Of a stretch of 64,000 nt of DNA, positions 54,675 through 64,000 are shown in pieces (the first letter of the stretch is position 1; every line of letters starts with the position of its first letter). The notes beneath the pieces are model-generated. The model did not search any database, had not been told where the DNA came from, and saw only the letters and a program-made list of their open reading frames with translations. Origin of the DNA: Lampris incognitus (taxonomy: Eukaryota; Chordata; Actinopteri; Lampriformes; Lampridae); contig NC_079219.1 of NCBI RefSeq assembly GCF_029633865.1, forward strand, positions 10,977,420 to 11,041,419, read 5' to 3'. The position numbers and the translations under genes were made by a program.

Positions 54675-54734
54675 GAAATAATAAAATGTATTGGGTTGGA
54701 CGCTAGCTGGGGTCTGGAAAGAAACAACAGAGCA

Positions 54735-55814
54735 CGCTCAGTAGTGGTTTTCAAACCCTGGGGGGTCGCAGAATATTAAAAATGATTTGGTAGACAGATT
54801 GTTTTGGTTTTTTTTGTAAATGATATGTCACACCAGTACGCCCCGTTCGTGCAACCAATCAAGCTCTCTAGATATCGCGGCAATTCGTGGGTCACATTCA
54901 GGATTTTAAAAAAAAATGACGTATTGCTGTTGCACAGAGAATTTAACACAATGCCCGATCTATCCTAACGTTTAGCTATGTGAAACGTCATCACGTACGA
55001 TATTTTCCTATCCTGACGCAGCCAGATCCCACCCTGCAATGTTCTACATGTATGCTAGCTAGTGTAACCGGTTATTTTCTTGCCCGGTGCGGGATTCGAT
55101 ACTGGTGTACTGCACCACAAGGCGACATCACTAACAGCTCGGCTAAAGGGTCAGACCCGTTAGCTAGGGGCTAACGTGTCTTATTAGTAGTTTACACTAG
55201 CAAAGTTGAGACTCCGTTCTAAGCTGTTTAGCTACCAGTTTAGGCTGGTGTCACTCCAATTAAACTAAAGATGAACAGGCCAAGGACAAGCAACACCATC
55301 GATCGTTTTGTTTTTTGTTTTTTTGTTTTTTTTTACAAGAAAAAGAGGGTCAGAGACGCCGACGACCCAGGATCTAACTCCCAACGAGGAGTGAGCTGCT
55401 GCACCTGACCCGTGACAGCGTAGCACTAAAACTGTGCAGTGGCTTTTATTTTGAAACGGCGATTAGGACGAGAAACACAGAAGAAGAAAAACGAACTCCG
55501 GATGGAGTTAGACCGGCGCTAGCTAGCTAGCAAGCCTCCTGAGCGGTCGGTTCCTAACGTCAGTGGTGAGCAGAGTAGTTCCCTGTAAGTAGCTGAAGTA
55601 TTAAATAAACGTCCAAGCTTATGGACTTATCTAAACTCCGTGTCCGGTCTGCATTGGACGGCCCCAGATTTAACCATTACAGCAGCATGCTGAGAACACG
55701 CCACGAAGCGGAGAAGTTATCCTCATTCTGGACTGGCCTCCCCCATGAGTATCCAGTGCTGAGTAAAGCGAGCATTTTGTTGCTATTGCCTCTCACAACG
55801 ACACACATCACGAC
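54735..55814 (+). pseudogene. hAT remnant (start and dimerisation end only)
   Basis: Begins with AGTGGTTTTCAAACCCTGGG, a typical hAT terminus. A likely N-terminus lies at about 55271 (MNRPRTSNTIDRF, then KKKRVRDADDP), followed directly by a C-terminal piece at 55621-55800 (RTRHEAEKLSSFWTGLPHEY, SKASILLLLPLTTTH) that matches the hAT dimerisation region. The catalytic core is missing, so this is an internally deleted copy. A solo LTR (55063-55197) is inserted in it, and an I-like LINE abuts or interrupts its 3' end at about 55815. Confidence 0.6.
55063..55197 (-). mobile_element. solo LTR of the TRIM-like family
   Basis: 135 bp, TGTAACCGGTTATTTTC...GTAGTTTACA, flanked by a perfect CTAG duplication (55059-55062, 55198-55201). 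Minus-strand A box TAGCCGAGCTG, B box GTATCGAATCC. Confidence 0.88.
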
Positions 55815-57568
55815 GTGATGATGATTGATGACGTATTTGCTGGTATAAATTACAACATTGGGAAGTCACTGTTTGCTGATGAGGGGGCTTTATGGAAGAG
55901 GGGGAAGAATTTAGTGCTGCTTAGAGGGAAGATTCAAGAAGCGATTTTGGTGGTAGAGAAATGGTCACACTCATCGGGATTTAATTTTTCTGTAGAAAAG
56001 ACAAAGGTTGTATTTAGTAGGAAGAAAATACGGGAAGCAGATGTAAAGGTGAATGGGGAGCACTTAGAGCAAGTAAATACATTTCTGGGGGTTTTATCTG
56101 ACACAAAGCTGACCTGGAGGGATCATATTAATAAGATATACATAAAAAATGCAAGGTGGTTCTCAATGATGTTTGACAGGGTCAGAATGGGGAGCAAATA
56201 GGAGCACTTTGATGACTGAATGCTGCGTTAATAAGATTAGTGTTTGATTATGGAAGTGTAGTGTACAGGTCAGCAGCAAAATCACAATTAAAAAAGCTCG
56301 AAGTGATACAAACTCAGGCACCGAGATTATGCTGAGGGGCTATTAAGACCTCCTAATATACCCATTCAAGTGGAAATGGGAGAGATGCCATTGACTCTAA
56401 GATATAAGCAGATCATGGTGAACTATTAGGCAAATCTACAAGGGCATAGGGAAGACCATCCTACTGTGAAGGCCCTCAAACCATGTTGGGAAAGTGGGAA
56501 AGCAAAAAGAGAATGTTTTGCTTGGGCAGCAAATAAAATGGCTGAAGAAATGGGATTACATGGGAGAAGTTATTGTTCCACAGTGCCATACCCGGTGACT
56601 CCGCCATGGTTACCCCCCCCCCCCCGATATTAGATTGCTACATTCAAGAAGAAATGAAGAGAGTGAAAAGAAGAGGTAATTGGGCAGAGATAGTGGACAG
56701 CAGATTAAACACAATACATCAGTGATTCACTCCAATATATACAGATGAATCAAAGGAACCTAAAAAAGGAAACACGGGACTTGCTTTTGTTATCCCAGAG
56801 TTAGATACACATATTAAGGAAAGAACGCCAGATCACTTAACAGTATATACAACTGAGATATTGGCTAGTGCATTGGCATTACAGTGGATAGAGCAAAACA
56901 AGTTTAAAAAGGTCATAGTGGGTTCAGAGTCATTGTCAGCTCTGGTATCATTACAGTCCATGTCATCTCAATGCAGACCAGATACCATCTATGAAATCTA
57001 TGAGATACTGTTGAGACTACATCATGCAGAGACAGCAGTTCGGTTTATGTGGATTCCGGCTCATAGGGGTATAGAGGGGAATGACATGGCAGACTCACTG
57101 GCTGAACAAGCCCTGAAGCATGAAGGTGCCCTTTAGCAAAGCTGAAATTAAAACAATAATAAGGAGCAAAATCAGGACGGCTTGGCACAAGTTAAGGGAT
57201 GAGGGAAACAAGGGCCGTCATTTGTATAAAATAAAACCGAAAGTGGTAGGGAGGATATCAGTAGGGAAAATTCTAGGGAACAAGCAGTCGTTTCAAGATT
57301 GAGGCTAGGGCACACGGTTAAATGGAACAATGCACCTATTAGGGAAGCGCCCATCAGGACATTGTGAATGTGGCTCAGAAGAAACTGTTGAGCATGTCAT
57401 TTGTCCCTGCCGGAAATGCTCAACACAGAGAAGCGCTGAAGAAGGAACTCGAGACGATTGGGGTGGGAGTATTTAATCTTAAGAATTTATTCAGTATTGA
57501 AGGGGAGAGATATAAACCATTGTTTGTGTTCTTAAAAGAAATTGGCATAATGAAGAGGATCTAGTACA

Positions 57569-57604
<36 letters not shown>
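55815..57604 (+). pseudogene. I-like LINE, RT end and RNase H, truncated and decayed
   Basis: Starts inside the RT: SLFADEGALWKRG (the usual FADD box reads FADE), ILVVEKWSHSSGFNFSVEKT, VNTFLGVLSDTKLTWRDHI; then with frameshifts a degraded IRLVFDYGSVVYRS and VEMGEMPLTLRY. A ribonuclease H follows at about 56740-57136 (YTDESKEP, TTEILASALALQW, WIPAHRGIEGNDMADSLAEQ), and a Cys-His end (GHCECGSEETVEHVICPC, 57358-57412). Ends at TAG 57562-57564 with an (ATT)n tail (57569-57604). An RNase H after RT is typical of the I group of LINEs. 5'-truncated; dead. Confidence 0.8.
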
Positions 57605-57720
57605 GATGGCCTGGCGGCCTGTCCAGTGTGTCTCCCCACCTGCCGCCCAATGACTGCTGGAATAGGCTCCGGCATCCCCGCGACCCTGAGAGCAGGATAA
57701 GCAGTTCGGAGAATGGAATG
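57605..57720 (+). repeat. SINE/LINE-type 3' tail fragment
   Basis: GATGGCCTGGCGGCCTGTCC...GATAAGCAGTTCGGAGAATGG. Confidence 0.85.
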
Positions 57721-57729
57721 GACTTATTA

Positions 57730-57870
57730 TTGTTGTTGTTTTCCTTTTTCTTCCCCCCCCCCCTTCATCCTTTAATACCCTGACAAACGCTCCAGCATAG
57801 TAGGTGGCGGTAATGCACCTTAACCGCTAGTTGTCACCCGCCATTAAATACAAGAAGAAGAAAACGAAGA
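57730..57870 (+). repeat. LINE-type 3' end with AAGAAG tail
   Basis: GTAGGTGGCGGTAATGCACC...CGCCATTAAATACAAGAAGA is a widespread fish LINE 3' motif; a C run precedes it at 57755-57764. Confidence 0.55.
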
Positions 57871-57932
57871 ACAAGGAAGAATGTTGATGATGATGTTCGG
57901 CAGCCATTTTGGTGGGCAAGTAAAAGAGCATT

Positions 57933-58067
57933 TCATTATCCAAACCGCTTGTCCTACTCAGGGTCGCGGGGATGCTGGAGCCTACCCCAGCAGTCACTGG
58001 GCGGCAGGCGGATAGACACCTTGGACAAGCCGCCTGTCCATCACAGCTGGACAAAACGGATAATGGA
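57933..58067 (-). repeat. SINE/LINE-type tail insertion with 12-bp target duplication
   Basis: TCATTATCCAAACCGCTTGT...GACAAGCCGCCTGTCCATCA flanked by TAAAAGAGCATT at 57921-57932 and 58068-58079. Confidence 0.85.
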
Positions 58068-58079
58068 TAAAAGAGCATT

Positions 58080-58737
58080 CCCGGGATCGTGCGGTGTATG
58101 GGACACGGGAGTTGCCATTAAAAATAGATCTCTGCCTCTTGACTACGCCTTCCGCCGCAGCTCGCCACAGTATTTAGCCTGAAGTTGTGTGAATGACATG
58201 AAATTGTCGCTTTCAAACAAATCGGTGACAAATCTTTGTTACTTTGAATGCCAGTCATTGAAAATACTTGAACCCTCTGGACCTTCACGGTATTCAGTGA
58301 ATACCCGAGGAAAAATATTGAAAGAAGTTTTGTACTCCTAATAAATATTTTTAAATTATTTTTATTCACTGAAATAATAGTAATAATTTCTAGATCATCG
58401 TTATAAACTTGGACTATGTCTTGGGAAACAGTGGGTTAATATAATGGAATGGGATATGGACCAATCACAATTTTTCTTCCGATGGTATCTGGGCGAATCA
58501 GCAGCTCCCCCGTGCCAGGACCTTCGGAAGCTGTAACCGAATGCCTGTGTAATTCAAGTCAATGTGGGCATGAATTTGAGTTTGACAGATGTCTTAGCCA
58601 ATCATATTTTGTTGAGCTGTGGGCGGGACAATATCCAGACATCTTCTGGGTATTTTGCAATTTTGATAACCGGCGAGAAGTGAGTGAGCAAGGGGGAAAA
58701 GAGATGACAGAAAGACAACGAACGTACACCGGAGGGT
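58080..58737. other. no gene recognised
   Basis: Open frames here do not resemble proteins known to me. Confidence 0.4.
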
Positions 58738-59462
58738 GTACTCCAATTATCGGGGCATCACACTGCTCAGCCTCCCTGGGAAAGTCTACTCTAGGGTGCT
58801 GGAAAGGAGGCTCCGACCGATTGTCGAACCTTGGATTCAGGAGGAATAATTCCGTCCTGGCCGTGGAACAATGGACCAACTCTTTACCCTTGCAGAAGTG
58901 CTGAGGGAGGAATGGGAGTTTAGCCAGCCTGTCTACATGTGTTTTGTGGACTTGGAGAAAGCTTACGACCGTGTACCCCAGGGCACTCTGTGGGGGGGGG
59001 GGGGCTGCGGGAGTACGGGGTACTGGGGGCAGTTGCTACAAGCCGTCCGGTTCTTGTATAACCAACGTGAGAGCTGTGTCCGCATTCTCAGCACAAAGTC
59101 AAACACGTTTTCGGTGGGTGTTGGACTCCGCCAAGGTTGTCCCTTGTCTCTGATTCTGTTTGTGATATTCATGGACAGGATGTCAAGGTGCAGCCAAGGT
59201 GAGGAGTGTGTCCATTTTGGGAACCTCAGAATTGCATCTCTGCTCTTCTCAGATGATGTGGTTTTGTTGGCTTCATCAGAACGTGACCTCCGGCGTGCAC
59301 TGGAGCGGTTTGCAGCTGAGTGTGAAATGGCCGTGATGAGAGTCAGCACCTCCAAGTCTGAGGCCTGGGTTCTCTACCGGAAGATGGTGGATTGCTCCCT
59401 CCGGGTTGGGCATGAGTTGTTGCCTCAACCCTCAAGTGAAGGAGTTTAACTATCTCTGGGTC
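58738..59462 (+). pseudogene. Rex3-like LINE, RT domain fragment
   Basis: With frameshifts in the first part: NYRGITLLSLPGK, RRLRPIVEPWIQEE, then open from 58871 (192 codons): PVYMCFVDLEKAYDRVPQGT, VGLRQGCPLSLILFVIFMDR, LLFSDDVVLLASSERDL and RVSTSKSEAWVL. These are RT motifs of fish Rex3 (RTE group). The metal-binding box reads FSDD rather than FADD, and a G run (58991-59003) distorts the sequence after the first conserved D. The fragment stops at KEFNYL (59456), where the decayed gypsy element begins. Same family as 14517-15985, opposite strand. Confidence 0.85.
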
Positions 59463-62400
59463 AATAACAAGTCAATAACACATTATAACATATCATGTCA
59501 ACAACTTTCTTTCACATTATATTAGCTGAACAGTTCACAGTTCACTCTTGTTCTATGAGCCTCTCAAGAGGCTTCCTAGGTCTGGTAGACCTTCTGAGTG
59601 TCACAGTCATTGGGGAAGGTGAAGGAGGCTCACTGTGGTGCACATCTGGTGTAGCACCCTCTCGCTGTTCAGATCCAGTCTCCTCGGCTTGATTCTCAAT
59701 GTCCTGAGTCTTTAACAGACTCCTCCTGTTTCTCCTTAACACTTGTCCATTCTCTGTCTTGATCACAAAAGACCTGGGACCTACCTCACTGAAGACTGTT
59801 GCTTTCCTGTCCCAGAACTCAGGACCCTCAATCCTCACAACATCTCTTTCCTGAAGAGGTTCCAGATGCCTTGCTGTTTTGTCATAGTTCATTTTCTGTC
59901 TGTACTTGAGTCTTATCCTTTTGTCAGTCAGTGTGTCGTTGTTTTTGTTATTCTTGTGTCTTGGAATGTGTGGAAGTGTGGTGCGCAGCTTGCGATGCAT
60001 GAGTAGCTCAACAGGAGACGCTCCACACTCCAGAGCTGCAGCCCTGTAGCTTAGCAAAGCCAGGAATGGGTCAGCTTTACAGTCTTTTGACTTTTTTAAC
60101 AGTCTCTTTACAATTTGGACCCGTTTTTCAGCCTGTCCATTAGCCTGTGGATACAAAGGGCTGGAGGTGACATGTTTAAATCCATATTGCTTTGCAAACT
60201 TACTAAACTCACCACAGTCATATTGTGGACCATTGTCACCGACGACACATTGTGGAATTCCTTGTCTGGCAAAAAACCCTTTCATGTGTGTGATGACAGA
60301 CTGTGCTGATGTACTGGACAGTTGTGCAACTTCTGGATAGTTAGAATAATAGTCTATCAGCAGAAGATAGTCCTTGCCCAGTAGATGAAATAAATCACTC
60401 CCTACTTTTTGCCACGGTGCAGTGGGTGGGTCTGTTATTAGCATAGGCTCTTTTGTTTGTTTGTAATGATATTTGAGACATGTTTCACACTTCTGTATCA
60501 TCTCCTCTATGTCTTTGTTGATGCCCGGCCAATAAACTGCCTCTCTCGCTCTCCTTTTACATTTCTCCACGCCCAGGTGTCCCTCATGAATGCGCTGAAG
60601 CATGTCCTGACGCATGGATTGTGGGATGACAATCCTGTTTTGTCACAGCAGCAGTCCATTAGCCATACACAAGTCCGCACGCACAGGGTAGAACCCTGGG
60701 CAGACTCCTTTTGACCAACCATTCTGGATATGGTGGGACACTTTCTGCAGCAGAGGATCTTCTGCTGTCTCCTGTACAATTTGCTGTAACATGACATCTG
60801 ATGTTGGGAGTGAAGCAGTCACCATGTTAATGTGTGTTTCAGCATCATCCGTCACAGGGCTGACCAGCATGTCACTGTTTGGGGGTGGTGCTCTTGATAA
60901 AGCATCCGCAAGTACAATGTATTTTCCTGGTGTGTAAATAAGTTCAAAGTCATATCGCTGCAACGCCATCATCATGCGCTGAATTCTGGGTGACATGTCA
61001 TTAAGGTTCTTTTTTCTGATTGATATGAGCGGTTTGTGGTCAGTCTCTGCTGTAAAGGTTGGCAATCCATACACATAACTGTGAAACTTTACACACCCAA
61101 ACACTAAGCCCAAAGTCTCTTTTTCAATTTGAGCATAGCGTTGTTCGGTCTCTCATCGATCTAGACGCATATGCTACAGGTTGCCATTTGTCTTCATGCC
61201 TTTGTAGCAGTACAGCTCCCAAGCCATCTTTTGAGGCATCAGTGGAGATCTTTGTTGGTTTTGATGGGTCAAAGAATGGGAGGACCGGCTCTGTAGTTAC
61301 AGTTTCCTTTAATTTTTTCCACTCCTTCTCATGTCGAGCAGTCCATTCAAATACTGTGTTGTGCTGTAGCAACTCCCTGAGGCATGCTGTCTTGGAGGTA
61401 AGATTAGGAATGAACTTACCCAGGAAGTTGATCATTCCCATGGCTCTCAGGACACCTTTGTTGTCAGTGGGGGCAGGCATATCCAATATGGCTTGCACTT
61501 TTGACTGGTCGGGTTCCACCCCTTCACTTGTGACCTTGTCTCCTAAGGTCATCTCTGAGACACCAAAGAGACACTTGTCTCTATTCAGTTTTAGTCCATT
61601 CTTTTTTTACTCTCTGTAAGAGTTTCTCCAGTCTTTCATCATGTTGTTGACGTGTTTTTCCCCAGACAACCGACTCATCTATATAAACTCTTGTGCCGTC
61701 CAGACCCTCTATCATGTACTCCATTGCTCTGTGGATGATTTCTGGTGCTGATTTAATGCCAAATGGGAGCCTCAAGAAACAGTAACGTCCAAATGGTGTG
61801 TTAAAGGTGGTGTACTTGCTGCTTTCTGGGTCCAGCCTCAGCTGCCAGAACCCGTGTGAGGCATCTAATTTGCTAAAAAACTTAGCACCAGTCATTTCAC
61901 TCATTATCTCTTCTCGTTTTGGGATCTGATAATGCTCTCTCTTAATATTTTCATTTAAATCTTTGGGATCAAGGCAGACTCTTAAGGCACCTGTATTCTT
62001 CTTTTTGACACAAGTGATGGAGTTAACCCAGTCTGTGGGTTCTTCCACTCGTTCAATGACACCCATTTGAGTCATTCTTTCAAGCTGTTTTTTCAAGCCA
62101 GCTCTGAGTGGTGCTGGCACTCTCCTTGGGGTGTGCACTACAGGCTTGGCATCATCTTTGAGCTGAATTTTGTAAGTGTAAGGTAATGTCCCATGTCCTT
62201 TGAAGACAAAAGGAAACTTATCTATTATGTCTGCACTTCCCTCACACTGTTGATGTTCCTGTCTTTGCTTAGCTTGACTATTTTAATGTTGTCCGTGTTT
62301 ATCTGATAGATCCTCTTTACTAGACCTAGGTCCTCAGATGCTTTGTCTCCTAAGAGTGACTCATGTCCATTCGGCACAATGGTGAATAACAGGTTATGCT

Positions 62401-63270
62401 CTTTGCCCTTTGCCGTTACTTTACGTCTGCATCCACCTTTTGTTTGTATTGGCTGATTATTGTAAGCCTTCAGGGGCGTGACTCTTTCTGTGTATTTTTT
62501 AGGCTTCTCAGTCAGTGCATTCAAATCTTTCTCACTTATCAAATTAGCTTTAGCCCCAGTGTCAATTTTAAATGTTACAATTGTCCCATTAACTAACAGC
62601 GGAGCAGTCCATTTGTCTTCTTTCACTGTATTTACAGTCTGACCTGTATCATTTATTCTCGAGGACAGTGTGTAAACATCTTCATCATGTGACACCATCT
62701 TTATGAAAAATGCTTCACTCAGATCATCACTGTCATCTGTTTCTTCCTGCACTGTGTGTACACCCTGTCCCTTCTTCTGACACATTCTGGCAAAATGATT
62801 TTGTCCTTTACATTTTGCACACATTTTTCCATAGGCAGGACATTGTCTTGGTCTGTGTTTTTCACCACATCTCTTGCAAGTGAACATCTCCTTGTCATTG
62901 TTTTTATTTCTGGTGTCACTGCTTTTAAATGTGCTCCGTGGCTTCCCTTTCACGACCACGGCGTTCACTGCCTCGTCTGCTTGGTGCGCTGCTCCGTGAG
63001 CAGGCTCTCTGAAAGTCAGAACCTGTTGTCGTGCAAGCTCACTGGCTTGACATATTCTTATAGCCCTATCCAACGTGAGGTCTGTCTCCCTCCACAGTTT
63101 CTCCCGGAGCTCCTTCTCATTTGTTCCAAAAACTATTTGATCTCTTATCATAGAGTCTCCGAGATCACCGGAATTACAGGACTGAGCTTTAATCTTGAGG
63201 TCAGTGAGAAAATTATCAAATGACTCACCCTGGTACCATGTAAAGTTCTTATGCTTATAAAATAAAGCTT
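59463..63270 (-). pseudogene. decayed Ty3/gypsy element, gag-pol without recognisable LTRs
   Basis: Minus-strand order: partial gag (63270-62700: GESFDNFLTDLKIK, MIRDQIVFGTNEKEL, two zinc knuckles CKRCGEKHRPRQC and CAKCKGQNHFARMC); protease IDTGAKANLIS (about 62550); RT (62138-61581) whose metal-binding box reads YIDE instead of YxDD; RNase H ([16 protein letters not shown] near 61240); integrase 60615-59542 (HEGHLGVEK...CETCLK, VVGDNGPQ, YPQANGQAEK). At least three frameshifts (near 62230, 61605 and 61150) and an in-frame TGA (60643-60645) disable it. The gag N-terminus and 5' LTR are missing. Beyond the pol stop the sequence enters an LTR-like TGTTGACATG (minus strand, about 59511) but is cut by the Rex3 fragment. 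Related to the Mag-like element at 9027. Confidence 0.88.
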
Positions 63271-63289
63271 CAACTTGAACTTTATGCTA

Positions 63290-64000
63290 GCTTCAGCTAG
63301 CTGTTTATTTTGTAACTCACGTTGTCTCGCTCTAGTGCTTCTTCTACTAACATTCAATCTCACAGAGGTCCTTCGTCGTCCCTATATCTCTTGATAATCA
63401 GTCCTTTGTACTTCTTCTTGAGTTGCGTAATGTTTGTACTTTAAGTTCCATGCTCAGACTGTTCCACAATTTTACCCCACAGACTGAAATGCCCCATGTT
63501 CTTCAAAGTTGTACGAACACATAATTACTTGAAGTTTAATTTCCCTCTCAGATTTTATTTCCCTTCTCTGTCTGTGAATATCTTTTGTATATTACTTGGT
63601 AGTAGATTGTTTCTTGCTTTGAACACTATTTGTGCTGTGTTAAACTCCACTAAATCCCTGAACTTCCAGGCACTTGACTTTAAAAATAGCTTGTTGGTGT
63701 GTTCACAACATCTTACATTATTAACTATCCTTATGGCTCTTTTTTGTAGTATACATAATGGTTGTAGGTTGGTTATGGAATATGGAAGCTGTAAAATGGA
63801 TGTTAAATTAAAGGTTTGGCTACATGTTCAGTTAAAAGTGCTGTAAGTTGTGGTTACGAAACAGCCTCACTGATGGGCTACTTGTTACTATTTAATTCAT
63901 GCTGTCTGTGCCTACTGAAATATGTCCTGGAATAGACATATGCTACTTTCTACTTGGAATTTCTTCCCCAGTACACCCCGGTCCTCAAGGCATGTTACAC
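63290..64000 (-). pseudogene. 3' end of a non-LTR retrotransposon (LINE)
   Basis: Minus strand: LQPLCILQKRAIRIVNNV, CEHTNKLFLKSSAWKF, FNTAQIVFKARNNLLPSNIQ ending at TAA 63555-63557, then a degraded LWN-like tail. This is the conserved C-terminal block after the RT in L2/CR1/Jockey-related LINEs of fish. It enters from the right window edge and is truncated near the gypsy remnant. Clade not determined. The open frame on the opposite strand at 63496-63846 is its shadow. Confidence 0.7.

Noticed and set aside
63496..63846. 116-codon plus-strand open frame
   Set aside because: Shadow of the LINE C-terminus read on the minus strand.

Overview
The window looks like a teleost fish chromosome segment: vertebrate GT-AG introns, a CpG-island promoter, long (AC)n microsatellites, DANA/mermaid-like tRNA SINEs, Rex3-like, L2-like and I-like LINEs, Tc1, hAT and piggyBac DNA transposons and Ty3/gypsy LTR elements. 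I see no bacterial operons, CRISPR arrays or rRNA genes. The species cannot be named from the sequence alone.

Two host genes are supported. On the minus strand the first coding exon of smad4 lies at 5457-5706; a CpG-rich block at 7050-8035 is its likely promoter, and the remaining exons lie beyond the left edge. On the plus strand a complete five-exon gene at 36877-50838 encodes a 229-residue protein related to CHTOP (Friend of PRMT1). Its intron 2 (9.7 kb) holds an L2-like LINE riddled with later insertions, and its intron 3 holds a large inverted duplication.

The rest is mobile DNA. 1-5.4 kb: decayed elements, including a Penelope-like GIY-YIG fragment. 9.0-13.5 kb: a very young Ty3/gypsy element (identical 210-bp LTRs, target duplication CTCTG, one in-frame TGA) inside an older gag fragment. 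14.5-17.5 kb: Rex3-like LINE pieces and YqaJ/THAP exons resembling ISL2EU-type transposons. 17.9-22.3 kb: a nearly intact CsRn1-type Ty3/gypsy element with a textbook -1 frameshift signal. 22.4-36.7 kb: MITEs, a decayed hAT transposase gene, and a decayed gene of a transposase-like family I recognise but cannot classify. 38.8-45.5 kb: L2-like LINE with four nested insertions. 53.2-55.2 kb: one miniature LTR element (TRIM-like) and two solo LTRs of the same 135-bp family. 54.7-57.6 kb: hAT remnant and I-like LINE with RNase H. 58.7-64 kb: Rex3-like LINE, a decayed gypsy element and the 3' end of another LINE.

The most novel item is the 135-bp LTR family. All four copies have TG...CA ends and 4-bp target duplications, and each carries tRNA-type A and B box motifs. 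The two-LTR copy has an 84-bp interior that starts with a perfect-looking tRNA-Leu primer-binding site. It resembles plant Cassandra TRIMs, but with a tRNA-like rather than a 5S-like Pol III promoter.
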